A DNA stretch of 14,406 nucleotides from CALAED01 sp937891035 (GCA_035642125.1 DASQSZ010000138.1:1-14406); one strand, 5' to 3'. Shown: positions 7,285 to 14,388, numbered from the stretch's first letter. Numbers and translations are program-made. The notes: generated from the letters alone by a model not told the origin.

Positions 7285-8403
7285 TCAGGGACTGCGCAGC
7301 AGGCCGGACAGCACCCCGCCGTCGCTCTGCGTGGAGTGTTGCACCTGCGTCGGCTCCGGCTCGACCACCGGCGCCGGCCTCGGCAGCCGCGGCTTCGCCC
7401 GGCGCGTGGTGGCCTTCTTCGCCGCCGTCGTCCCGGCCCGGGTGGCGGCCGCCCGCCGGGTCGTCCCTGACTTGCCTGTCGAGGTCCGGGCCGCGGCGCT
7501 CTGCGTCGACCGAGCCCGGCTCGCCGTCGTCGCCTTCCGCGCGGTGGACTTCGGCTTGGCCGCCCGGGTGGTCGTGCGGGTGGTCGTGCGTGTCGTCGGG
7601 CGCGGCCGCGAGCCGGTGGCCGCGGACGTCCGCCGTGCCGTCGACCGGCCGGTCGATCGCGACGTGGACCGGGAAGTGGACTGAGAAGTGGACCGTGCCG
7701 TTGACTTGGTCGAGCGACCCGTCGATCGGGTCGACCGCGAGGTGGACCGCGCGCCCGTGCGCGAGCCGGACCGCGCGCCCGTCTGCGAACTCGATCGCGT
7801 TCCCGAACGCGTCGCGGACCGTGTCGCCGTCCGGGTCCCCGACCGTGCACTCGAGCCGGCGGGCGCCGGCTTGGCGGCCGACAGCGTCTTCGCCGCCATG
7901 GTCAGGGCCTTTGCGGCCGTGTTCATGGCCTTCGTCGCCGCCGCCATAGAGCGCATGGCCGTCGACATGGTCCGGGCCGACGCCGTCGCCTTGGTCGCCG
8001 CCGAGGTCACCCTGGTCGCCGCCGACGACACTCTCGTGGCCGCGGACGACACGCGCGTCGCGGCGGCGGTGGACGAGCTCGACGTGGTCCGCCTGGCGGC
8101 CGGCCTCTTGGTGGTGCTTCTGGTCGTGTTGCCGCTTGTACTTCTGCTCGTACTTCTACTCGCCGACCTCTTGGTCGTCGAACCGCGGGCGGCGGACCGG
8201 CCGGTAGCCGACCTGCTGGTGGTGGTCCGCCGCGTGGCCGGCTTGCGCGCGGTGGCGCGCGTCGTCGTCGTTCGCCTCGCGTTGGACTTCGCCGCCACCG
8301 GCCGACCGGCCGTGCGGGACTTGGTGGTCGTTGACTTGGTACGGCCTCTGCTCGGCGAACTACGGCGCGCGGCGGCCGTACGAGTCGCGGTCTTCGTAGG
8401 CAC
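7285..8403 (-). CDS. histone H1-like Ser/Thr/Arg/Ala-rich basic protein
   Basis: This 372-residue protein is almost entirely Ala, Thr, Ser, Arg, Lys, Gly and Pro; Cys, Phe, Ile, Trp and Tyr are absent and there are only three acidic residues. Three parts: a basic arm (1-110, with TTTRATARKPATRRT-like runs), a central helix-prone region of nine heptads (about 113-175) with Val/Met/Leu at 118, 125, 132, 146, 153, 160, 167 and 174 (Ala at 139) and Arg/Lys before most of them, and a second basic arm (180-340) with RSTS/RSTG/RSTK repeats at 219-256. The tail from 340 is Pro/Gln/Gly-rich and ends in LSGLLRSP. It probably binds DNA or RNA through its charge, like bacterial H1-type proteins. GTG 8403 follows a GGGGGG tract by 8-9 bases. 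It sits 74 bases after the shortened dehydrogenase gene. Exact role unknown. Confidence 0.75.
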   Translation of the reverse strand: MPTKTATRTAAARRSSPSRGRTKSTTTKSRTAGRPVAAKSNARRTTTTRATARKPATRRTTTSRSATGRSAARGSTTKRSASRSTSRSTSGNTTRSTTKRPAARRTTSSSSTAAATRVSSAATRVSSAATRVTSAATKATASARTMSTAMRSMAAATKAMNTAAKALTMAAKTLSAAKPAPAGSSARSGTRTATRSATRSGTRSSSQTGARSGSRTGARSTSRSTRSTGRSTKSTARSTSQSTSRSTSRSTGRSTARRTSAATGSRPRPTTRTTTRTTTRAAKPKSTARKATTASRARSTQSAAARTSTGKSGTTRRAAATRAGTTAAKKATTRRAKPRLPRPAPVVEPEPTQVQHSTQSDGGVLSGLLRSP

Positions 8404-8429
8404 TGATCTGTCCCCCCGTAGTGATCAGT
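8402..8429 (-). promoter_or_regulatory. inverted repeat around the ribosome binding site and start of the H1-like gene
   Basis: ACTGATC (8402-8408) and GATCAGT (8423-8429) are perfect 7-bp arms separated by 14 bases. On the message, the 3' arm overlaps the GTG start codon while the G-rich ribosome binding site is in the loop. It could be a leader hairpin that limits initiation, or an operator. Confidence 0.4.
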
Positions 8430-8477
8430 TACGGAGAGATCTATTCCACGACTGGCAACGATCTACACACAGTGCGT

Positions 8478-9332
8478 TCAGATGCCCACCGGATGCCATA
8501 CGGTCTTGGTCTCGAGGAAAGCGGTCAACCGCGCCGTGCCGGGGTCGGCCGTCCAGTCGGTGGCCGCGGCCGGATGCAACACGCGCTTCAGGTTCTCCGC
8601 GGCCGCTTCGGCACAAGAGGCCGCCAGCTCGTCCGGCGCCCCCGCGAGGTCGATGGCGTTGACGTCCATGTGCGAGGCGAGCCACGGAGCGAGTTCGGCG
8701 CGGTCGCCGGTGAGGATGTTGACGACTCCGCCTGGCAGGTCCGAGGTCGCGAGCACCTCGGCCAGTGTGATGGCCGCCAGCGGACGCGCGGCCACCACGA
8801 CGCATGTGTTGCCCGTCACGACGGCGGGCGCGACGACTGAGACCAGGCCGAGCAGCGCCGAGTCCGGCGCGACGATCCCGACGACGCCCGTCGGCTCCGG
8901 CGTGGAGAAGTTGAAGAACGGCCCGGCCACCGGGTTCGCTGAACCGGTCACCGTGGCGATCTTGTCGGCCCAGCCCGCGTACCAGACCCACCGGTCGATC
9001 GCGGCGTTCACCTCCGTCTCCGCCGCCGCCTTGCCCGAGCCGTCAGCGCGCAGTTCGTCGACGAACTGACCCCGGCGGCCTTCCATCATCTCGGCGACGC
9101 GGTAGTGGATCTGGCCGCGGTTGTAAGGGGTGCGCCCGGACCAGCCGCCGAACGCCTTGCGCGCGGCCGCCACGGCGTCGCGGACGTCCTTGCGTGATGC
9201 CCGCGCCGCGTTGGCGAGGAAGTTTCCCTTGGTGTCGCGCACCTCGTAGGACCGTCCCGACTCCGACCGCGGAAACGCACCCGCGATGAACAACTTGTAT
9301 GTCTTCCGCACGGCCAACCGCTCAGTGTCCAT
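8478..9332 (-). CDS. shortened aldehyde dehydrogenase homologue without catalytic residues
   Basis: The 284-residue protein resembles the N-terminal half of aldehyde dehydrogenases: KLFIAGAFPRSESGRSYEV (13-31), a helix region ending in WVWYAGWADKI, TGVVGIVAPDSALLGLVSVVAPAVVTGNT (148-176) and LPGGVVNILTGDRAEL (199-214). It stops before the catalytic Cys and Glu positions. The WNFP block reads PDSAL, and the active-site Lys (LKPAE in the neighbouring enzyme) is replaced near residues 180-183 (VAAR). The end, TAFLETKTVWHPVG, is well ordered rather than frameshifted, and the coding character is good throughout, so it looks like a maintained pseudoenzyme. ATG 9332 is preferred over upstream in-frame positions, which run through the neighbouring gene; GGAG lies upstream. 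It is 44 bases after the intact dehydrogenase, so probably co-transcribed and perhaps a partner subunit. Confidence 0.85.
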   Translation of the reverse strand: MDTERLAVRKTYKLFIAGAFPRSESGRSYEVRDTKGNFLANAARASRKDVRDAVAAARKAFGGWSGRTPYNRGQIHYRVAEMMEGRRGQFVDELRADGSGKAAAETEVNAAIDRWVWYAGWADKIATVTGSANPVAGPFFNFSTPEPTGVVGIVAPDSALLGLVSVVAPAVVTGNTCVVVAARPLAAITLAEVLATSDLPGGVVNILTGDRAELAPWLASHMDVNAIDLAGAPDELAASCAEAAAENLKRVLHPAAATDWTADPGTARLTAFLETKTVWHPVGI

Positions 9333-9376
9333 TGCCTCGCTCCGCTTGTTCCCGCGCGCCGGTCGCGCCGTGCCGC

Positions 9377-10834
9377 TCAGACATCGAGGTAGGCCGCCAG
9401 GCCGTGGCGACCGCCCTCGCGGCCGAAGCCCGACTCCTTGTAGCCGCCGAACGGCGCGGCCGGATCGAACTTGTTGAACGTATTGGCCCAGACCACACCG
9501 GCGCGCAGCCGCTCGGCCATCCACAAGATCCGCGACCCCTTCTCGGTCCAGACTCCGGCGGACAGGCCGTACGGCGTGTTGTTGGCCTTTTCCACCGCCT
9601 CGGCCGGCGTACGGAAGGTCAGCACGGACAGCACCGGCCCGAATATCTCCTCGCGGGCGATCCGGTGGGACTGGGCCACGTCGGTGAACAGGGTCGGCGC
9701 GAACCAGAACCCACGGGACGGCAGCTCGCATGGCGGCGACCAGCGGGCCGCGCCCTCCCGCTCGCCGATCTCCGACAGCATCCGGATCTTTTCTAGCTGC
9801 GCGGCCGAGTTGATCGCGCCGATGTCGGTGTTCTTGTCGAGCGGGTCACCGATGCGCAGCGTCGCCATCCGGGACTTCAGCCGCCCCAGCAACTCCTCCG
9901 CGACCGACTCCTGGACGAGCAACCGCGACCCGGCGCAGCACACGTGCCCCTGATTGAAGAAGATCCCGTTGACGATGCCCTCGATGGCCTGATCAAGCGG
10001 CGCGTCATCGAAGATGACGTTGGCGGCCTTGCCGCCCAGCTCCAAGGTGAGCCGTTTGCCGGTGCGCGCCACGCTCCGGGCGATCTGCCGGCCCACATCG
10101 GTCGATCCGGTGAACGCCACCTTGTCGACGTCCGGATGCGCGACGAGCGCCTGGCCGGTCTCGCCCGCGCCGGTGATGATGTTCACCACGCCGGGCGGCA
10201 GATCCGCCTGGCGGCAGATGTCGGCGAACGCCAACGCGGTCAGCGGCGTCGTCTCGGCGGGCTTGAGTACGACGGTGTTGCCGCACGCCAGCGCGGGCGC
10301 GATCTTCCAGGCCAGCATGAGCAGCGGGAAGTTCCACGGGATGACCTGCCCGGCCACCCCGATCGGCCGCGGATCGGCGCCGCCGCCGGCCCCGTCCGTC
10401 GGGCTCCGCCGGAACCCGGCGTAGGCGAGCTTGTCCGCCCAGCCGGCGTAGTAGAAGAAGTGCGCGGCCACCAACGGCAGGTCGACGTCACGTGACTCGC
10501 GGATCGGCTTGCCGTTGTCGATCGACTCGAGCACCGCGAGCTCGCGCGAGCGCTCCTGGATGACGCGGGCGATGCGGAACAGGTACTTCGCCCGCTCCCG
10601 GCCGGGCAGGCCGCTCCACACCGCGTCGTAGGCCTGCCGTGCCGCGTGCACCGCACGGTCGACGTCCTGCGGCGCGGCGCAGGCGATCTCCGCCAGCGTC
10701 TCCTCGGATGCCGGATTGATCGACTTGAACGACTCGCCGTGGCCGTCGACGAACTCGCCGTTGATGAACAGACCGTAGGAGGGTTTGATGTCGACGATGT
10801 CGCGCGACTCGGGCGCCGGTGCGTACTCGAACAC
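9377..10834 (-). CDS. NAD(P)-dependent aldehyde dehydrogenase
   Basis: This 485-residue enzyme has the complete family set: VIPWNFPLLMLAWKIAPAL with Asn168, VVLKPAE with Lys191, FTGSTDVG of the nucleotide-binding region (241-248), LELGGK with general base Glu265, GHVCCAGSR with catalytic Cys299 (next to Cys300), EEIFGPV (395-401) and PFGGYKESGFGREGG near the end. It oxidises an aldehyde to the acid. Next to deoC the natural guess is acetaldehyde from deoxyribose-5-phosphate cleavage, but this is inferred from position only. The GTG at 10834 follows a TANNNT hexamer by 6 bases, pointing to its own leaderless message, despite following deoC by 126 bases on the same strand. Cytoplasmic. Confidence 0.95.
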   Translation of the reverse strand: MFEYAPAPESRDIVDIKPSYGLFINGEFVDGHGESFKSINPASEETLAEIACAAPQDVDRAVHAARQAYDAVWSGLPGRERAKYLFRIARVIQERSRELAVLESIDNGKPIRESRDVDLPLVAAHFFYYAGWADKLAYAGFRRSPTDGAGGGADPRPIGVAGQVIPWNFPLLMLAWKIAPALACGNTVVLKPAETTPLTALAFADICRQADLPPGVVNIITGAGETGQALVAHPDVDKVAFTGSTDVGRQIARSVARTGKRLTLELGGKAANVIFDDAPLDQAIEGIVNGIFFNQGHVCCAGSRLLVQESVAEELLGRLKSRMATLRIGDPLDKNTDIGAINSAAQLEKIRMLSEIGEREGAARWSPPCELPSRGFWFAPTLFTDVAQSHRIAREEIFGPVLSVLTFRTPAEAVEKANNTPYGLSAGVWTEKGSRILWMAERLRAGVVWANTFNKFDPAAPFGGYKESGFGREGGRHGLAAYLDV

Positions 10835-10840
10835 CCCACC

Positions 10841-10846
10841 AGCGTA
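10841..10846 (-). promoter_or_regulatory. -10 element of the aldehyde dehydrogenase gene, leaderless type
   Basis: On the minus strand TACGCT is followed by GGTGGG and the GTG start, a gap of exactly 6 bases. GGTGGG touches the start codon and is too close to act as a ribosome binding site. The same arrangement is seen at argS and the DUF5937 regulator. Confidence 0.45.
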
Positions 10847-10960
10847 AGCCCGCGATCAGGACCGCCGACGCCGGCGCCGGCCCCGGCCGGGCAGATCCAC
10901 CTCTAGATCGCGGTGACGATCTTGCCTGCGGCCGCCGCGCTGATGCCGACCGTGCCGCCG

Positions 10961-11902
10961 CTAGTCAAGCGTGAAGTAGTCGGGGCCCGCGTAGACCCCC
11001 GTGGCGAGCTTCCTGCGCTGCATCAACAGGTCGTTGACCAGCGATGACGCGCCCAGCCTGAAATGATCGGCGTGTAGCCAGTCCGGCCCGGCGGTCTCGT
11101 TGACCAGCACCAAGTACTTGATCGCGTCTTTGGTCGTCCGGATGCCGCCCGCCGGCTTGACGCCCACTTGGCGGCCCGTCCTGGCCCGGAAATCCCGGAC
11201 GGCCTCCAGCATGATCAGTGTGACCGGCAGCGTCGCCGCCGGGGCCACCTTGCCCGTCGACGTCTTGATGAAGTCGGCGCCGGCGAGCATGGCCAGCCAG
11301 CCGGCGCGGCGCACGTTGTCATACGTCATCAGCTCGCCGGTTTCCAAGATCACCTTCAGGTGCGCCTGCTCGCAGGCCGCCTTGACCGCGGCGATCTCGT
11401 CGTACACCTTCTGGTAGTCCCCGGCGAGGAACGCCCCGCGATCGATCACCATGTCGATCTCGGTGGCCCCGTCGGTCACCGCCCGCCGCGTGTCGGCCAG
11501 CTTGGCCTCCAGCGGCGCCCGCCCGGAGGGGAACGCGGTGGCCACGCTCGCCACCCCGACGCCGGTTCCCTTGAGCTGCGCGACGGCCTCCGCGACCAGA
11601 TCGGAGTAGACGCACACGGCGGCGACCTTGGGCACCGAGGGGTCGCCGGGGTCGGGATGCACGGCCTTCGCGCACAGCGCCCGCACCTTTCCGCGGGTAT
11701 CGGCGCCCTCCAGCGTCGTCAGATCGACCATCGAGATGGCCAGGTCGATCGCCCGCGCCTTGGCCGTCGTCTTGATCGACCGCGTGGCCAGCCGTGCCGC
11801 CCGCTCATCGGCGCCCACCTGATCGACCCCTGGCAGCCCGTGCAAGAAGGCGCCGAGCGACGCCGCGTCGGTAAGAGTCTCCACGTTCCCAGCATCACCC
11901 AT
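10961..11902 (-). CDS. deoC: deoxyribose-phosphate aldolase
   Basis: DeoC splits 2-deoxyribose-5-phosphate into glyceraldehyde-3-phosphate and acetaldehyde in deoxynucleoside catabolism. The 313-residue protein shows AISMVDLTTLEGADT (55-69, with the conserved Asp), VCVYSDLV (97-103), SVATAFPSG (119-127), ATEIDMVID (146-154), LKVILETGELM (182-192), ADFIKTSTGK with Schiff-base Lys213, and VGVKPAGGIRTTKDA with Lys249. The N-terminal FLHGLPGVD and C-terminal YAGPDYFTLD fit actinobacterial DeoC. The start is uncertain: ATG 11902 is listed, but GTG 11884 (VETLTDAAS) is also good, since GATGCT ends 6 bases before it. Upstream in-frame codons to 12004 look non-coding. It lies 117 bases after the regulator and before the dehydrogenase, which could consume its acetaldehyde. 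Confidence 0.93.
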   Translation of the reverse strand: MGDAGNVETLTDAASLGAFLHGLPGVDQVGADERAARLATRSIKTTAKARAIDLAISMVDLTTLEGADTRGKVRALCAKAVHPDPGDPSVPKVAAVCVYSDLVAEAVAQLKGTGVGVASVATAFPSGRAPLEAKLADTRRAVTDGATEIDMVIDRGAFLAGDYQKVYDEIAAVKAACEQAHLKVILETGELMTYDNVRRAGWLAMLAGADFIKTSTGKVAPAATLPVTLIMLEAVRDFRARTGRQVGVKPAGGIRTTKDAIKYLVLVNETAGPDWLHADHFRLGASSLVNDLLMQRRKLATGVYAGPDYFTLD

Positions 11903-11942
11903 GCCACCGGGCACACCAACCCCGGGCCGGTCGGCGCCGGCC

Positions 11943-11952
11943 ACCGGCCGGT
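11943..11952. promoter_or_regulatory. 10-bp palindrome upstream of deoC
   Basis: ACCGGCCGGT is a perfect dyad in the 117-base gap between the regulator's end and deoC, inside a GC-rich run that could fold. It could be an operator or part of a terminator. GC-only palindromes arise easily at this base composition, so the call is weak. Confidence 0.2.
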
Positions 11953-12019
11953 AGGCGGGGCCGAGATGCCTCGGAAACCGCTGCCCATCCCGTGGACCAC
12001 GCACCCGTGTACGACTTCT

Positions 12020-12991
12020 TCAGGATGTGTCCACCAGCAGGTCCGCGCGCTGGGTGCGTTGGTAGAGCACATGGCGGCCGTCTCGGTGCTTGCTGACGAG
12101 GTTGGCGCGATGGAGCGCGGCGAGATGATAGGAGACGGTGCTGGCTGAGACGCGGTGTCTGGCCGCCAGCTCAGCGGTCGAACGGGGGGTGCCGAGGTCG
12201 CTGAGAAGCTTGGCACGCATGTCGCCGATGACCTGGCTGAGCTCGGTGGGCCGCCGGCTGCCGTTACCGATCTGGTTGGCCGGGTAGTAGAGCGTCATCT
12301 GCGCGGTGTCGTCGATCTGGATCAGGGTTTCCGGCCAGCTCAGGATGGTGGGCGCGAGTACGAAACCGTGGCCGGCGAGGTCGATATGGTGATGGTAGGG
12401 CGTGTCAATGGTCAGGGTATCGCGGGTCCAGCCGATCCGCGGATGAAGGTCGCCGAGCACGTGGCCGATACCGTGGGCCGCGATGGACTTGGCTCGTTCG
12501 TTGATGTCGCCGTCAAGAATGGCTTGCAGTGCCGACCAATCGTCGTTGAGTGTCTCTTTCCAGAAGTGTGCGATGCCGCTGGCCAGGCGCCGCGCCAACT
12601 GCCCGGACTCGACCAGGCGGCGGATCCGGTGCGATACGGGACGACCCCAGTGCGCCGCGATGGTGGCATACACCTGCTGTTCGATGGTGCTCGTTGTGGT
12701 CGATTCGATCTCGGCGATTTGATCGGCGATGATGCTCTTCCAGGAGCCACCCGTCGGCTTCGGCGTGAGTAGATCGGGAAAGTAGGTTGCCCCCTCAGGC
12801 GGAATAAGATCGGCGATCAACGCCACGTCGGGATGTCGCAGAGCACCCCTGGCGGCGGGTCCTGGATCACCGAATATCGGATGCCGGCGGGCCGTCGCGG
12901 TCAGTTTTACCCACGTCACGGCCTCCATGGCGGGAGAGACCGATAACCGCGTCGCGGCCAGCGTATCCGCACCGAATCCCAAGGTAATCAC
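12020..12991 (-). CDS. DUF5937 / ArsR-type winged-helix transcriptional regulator
   Basis: The 323-residue protein starts ITLGFGADTLAATRLSVSPAMEAV, the usual beginning of DUF5937 proteins, and ends in a winged helix (about 258-323): AKLLSDLGTPRSTAELAARHRVSASTVSYHLAALHRANLV, then KHRDGRHVLYQRT as the wing. The recognition helix is VSASTVSYHLAAL. The large middle part has no enzyme motif and is probably a sensing or dimerisation domain. The frame is open to 13111, but GTG 12991 is preferred because it gives the family N-terminus and has a TANNNT hexamer ending 6 bases upstream. A perfect palindrome at 13020-13039 lies at its -35 position, suggesting self-repression. Targets could include the divergent secreted-protein gene. 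The ligand is unknown. Confidence 0.88.
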   Translation of the reverse strand: MITLGFGADTLAATRLSVSPAMEAVTWVKLTATARRHPIFGDPGPAARGALRHPDVALIADLIPPEGATYFPDLLTPKPTGGSWKSIIADQIAEIESTTTSTIEQQVYATIAAHWGRPVSHRIRRLVESGQLARRLASGIAHFWKETLNDDWSALQAILDGDINERAKSIAAHGIGHVLGDLHPRIGWTRDTLTIDTPYHHHIDLAGHGFVLAPTILSWPETLIQIDDTAQMTLYYPANQIGNGSRRPTELSQVIGDMRAKLLSDLGTPRSTAELAARHRVSASTVSYHLAALHRANLVSKHRDGRHVLYQRTQRADLLVDTS

Positions 12992-12997
12992 CTGTCG

Positions 12998-13003
12998 ACG
13001 GTA
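12998..13003 (-). promoter_or_regulatory. -10 element of the DUF5937 regulator, leaderless type
   Basis: On the minus strand TACCGT is followed by CGACAG and the GTG start, again a 6-base gap. No ribosome binding site precedes the GTG, which supports leaderless translation. Confidence 0.5.
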
Positions 13004-13019
13004 CCAGCCGTGCAGCTCA

Positions 13020-13039
13020 GATTCGAGCCTGCTCGAATC
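13020..13039. promoter_or_regulatory. perfect 8-4-8 palindrome, candidate operator
   Basis: GATTCGAG (13020-13027) and CTCGAATC (13032-13039) are perfect inverted arms around CCTG. The site lies 17 bases from the regulator's -10 hexamer, on top of the expected -35 position, so a bound dimer would block the promoter. It is also 173 bases before the divergent secreted-protein gene. Confidence 0.55.
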
Positions 13040-13212
13040 ATTTCGCCGCAGGCTTGAGCCCAGGTTTAATATTCCTGCCTCAAGGGCCCGAGCCGCGAAC
13101 AGCTGATTCACTCGATCTCGGCGGTCTGATCATGAAAGGGAGGTTATGAGGAAGACCGAAACCCTGAGGCCGCAGGGTATGTGGGGCACAATATCTCGAA
13201 CGAGGGAGAATC

Positions 13213-13677
13213 ATGCGACTTAACTCATGGACCGGCAGGATCGCGAAAACCTTCGCTATTCTAACTGCCGCGACGGCTTTATCTATCGGCGCCGCCATTC
13301 CCGCGTCGGCGAGCAAGGAGATTCCAACCGGCTATGTGATCGGCACTGTGGAATGGTGCAACTTCAACTCCTACCTCGGGCGAGACATCGGTCTGTCGCC
13401 GGGCGCAGGGACTCTCCACCTGAGGGCCCGCCACAACATGTCCGGCACGAGAGACGGCATCTGCGCGTACGTGACCGACGACATTCCGGGCTCTCATTGG
13501 ATAGGTGTCAAGGTACGGGCACTAGGCTGGAGCACTTCGGCCTGGGACGCGGACACCTACACGACATACGCCGGCGCGATCGGCATGCACGCTATGGATT
13601 GCTTTGACCTGGTCCATGGTGAAGTCGCCGTCAATGGCGTCGTCAGCACTGCGGACGGAGGGGTGTTCTGCAGATGA
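13213..13677 (+). CDS. secreted small protein with four cysteines
   Basis: The 154-residue product has a standard signal peptide: basic start MRLNSWTGRIAKTF, hydrophobic AILTAATALSIGAAI, and an A-S-A cleavage site after residue 33. The mature part of about 121 residues has four Cys (49, 84, 130, 153), fitting two disulfides, and many aromatic and Gly residues (EWCNFNSYLG, SHWIGVKVRALGWS, DTYTTYAG), as in a compact beta-rich extracellular domain. I recognise no family. GAGGGA at 13202-13207 lies 5 bases before the ATG, which supports the start. Compared with its neighbours it uses visibly more A/T-ending codons, a possible sign of later acquisition. It is divergent from the DUF5937 regulator, 221 bases away, and followed by a strong hairpin. 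Function unknown. Confidence 0.82.
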   Translation: MRLNSWTGRIAKTFAILTAATALSIGAAIPASASKEIPTGYVIGTVEWCNFNSYLGRDIGLSPGAGTLHLRARHNMSGTRDGICAYVTDDIPGSHWIGVKVRALGWSTSAWDADTYTTYAGAIGMHAMDCFDLVHGEVAVNGVVSTADGGVFCR

Positions 13678-13725
13678 CAGCGAGGAAACAGTCGGCATGA
13701 TGATCGCTCGAAGCTGAGCTGCCGC

Positions 13726-13758
13726 GGAGCCCGCGAGGTCCTACTCCTCGCGGGCTCC
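13726..13758 (+). terminator. 13-bp stem hairpin downstream of the secreted-protein gene
   Basis: GGAGCCCGCGAGG (13726-13738) and CCTCGCGGGCTCC (13746-13758) are perfectly complementary around a 7-base loop, 48 bases after the stop codon at 13677. There is no T tract, but strong stems without one are common ends of actinomycete transcripts. Confidence 0.7.
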
Positions 13759-13912
13759 TGCTCGCCCCGGCGGCCGCGGCAACCGAGAGATCGCCGACGA
13801 GCTGCTCATCTCCAGCAAGACCGTAAGCGTGCACGTGCCAACATCCTGGGCAAGCTCGACGTGACCAGCACGCGGTGAGGCCGCGGCCGCCGCGTACCGT
13901 CACCACTTGGTC
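13757..13912 (+). pseudogene. decayed LuxR-type helix-turn-helix fragment
   Basis: From about 13772 the translation reads GRGNREIADELLISSKTVSV (then HV), matching helices 2-3 of LuxR/GerE DNA-binding domains. At 13838 one base appears to be missing (GTG-CCAAC where GTG-TCC-AAC is expected); in the next frame SNILGKLDVTS follows. A stop (TGA 13876) and a return to the first frame give EAAAAAYRHHLV up to 13912, the usual end of such domains. So at least two frame changes and one stop interrupt about 50 residues of a recognisable domain. The upstream part of the gene is absent, replaced by the hairpin at 13726-13758. It is a remnant, not an active regulator. Confidence 0.7.
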
Positions 13913-14192
13913 GCCGTATACGGGAAAACCCCGACAAGCCGGTAAGGCCGAAGGCGTTCGGATGGCGGCCCATTGGCGGTGCCCTCAGGCATCTCGGCGC
14001 CTGGAGATAAGCAATGCGACCGATGTGCCGGGCCATCGCCTTAGGCCGCGCCTGGATGATGTCGGATCCGGCGACGGAGGAAAGACGCAGCCGTACATCA
14101 TCGAAGCGCTCGTCGCGGAGCGCGAAGGTCGTTTCATCAATAGACGGCCGCCCGGCGCCTGGCCCGAGCGGTTCGCGTTGTCCGTACGGGCC

Positions 14193-14227
14193 GGCGGGCG
14201 GCGGGCGGCGGGCGGCGGGCGGCGGGC
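14193..14227. repeat. five perfect copies of a 7-bp tandem repeat
   Basis: GGCGGGC is repeated five times without interruption. The unit is not a multiple of three, so copy-number change would break any reading frame through it, which argues against coding here. Confidence 0.85.
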
Positions 14228-14292
14228 ACACGGTGGGTCGCCGCCGTCCCCGTGGTGGGCGCACAGACCCACGGCCTGGGCGAAGGCTGGTG

Positions 14293-14337
14293 GATCCGGT
14301 GGCGGAGACTTCCCCTCCCAGCTTCCACCACCGGATC
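14293..14337. repeat. 10-bp inverted repeat with 25-base spacer
   Basis: GATCCGGTGG (14293-14302) and CCACCGGATC (14328-14337) are perfect inverted arms. They could form a hairpin or bind a protein; no gene lies immediately beside them and no target duplication or transposase is seen. Confidence 0.5.
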
Positions 14338-14388
14338 GGTGGGCCACACGGGAACTTTGAGTGGCTGGCCCGCCCGAATCCGCACCGG

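Noticed and set aside
7688..8662. Plus-strand open frame of 324 codons giving an Asp/Val/Leu-rich product with hydrophobic runs
   Set aside because: It is antisense to the H1-like gene: Ser/Thr/Arg/Ala codon repeats read backwards give Asp, Val and Leu runs. The minus-strand frame has a ribosome binding site and follows same-strand neighbours; this one has neither.
9333..9731. N-terminal extension of the shortened dehydrogenase homologue
   Set aside because: The added 133 codons overlap the intact dehydrogenase gene in another frame and encode Arg/Gly-rich sequence; family similarity begins just after ATG 9332.
10835..10960. Short peptide-like frame and GC-rich dyads (for example 10870-10888) after deoC, considered as a small gene or terminator
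   Set aside because: The frame (ending GKIVTAI) has no start signal, and the dyads are pure G/C at a density expected for this composition. A weak terminator remains possible.
11903..12004. N-terminal extension of deoC to 12004
   Set aside because: The extra residues are Arg/Gly/Pro-rich without DeoC similarity and come close to the end of the regulator gene.
13146..13223. A 25-codon open frame overlapping the start of the secreted-protein gene, preceded by GGGAGGTT
   Set aside because: GGAGGT is only one base from the ATG, too close for good initiation, and the codons include several rare ones (AGG, ATA). A coupled leader peptide is not excluded but I cannot support it.
13875..14360. Plus-strand open frame of 161 codons
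   Set aside because: It starts inside the LuxR relic in the wrong frame, runs through the 7-bp repeat, has no ribosome binding site and shows no domain.
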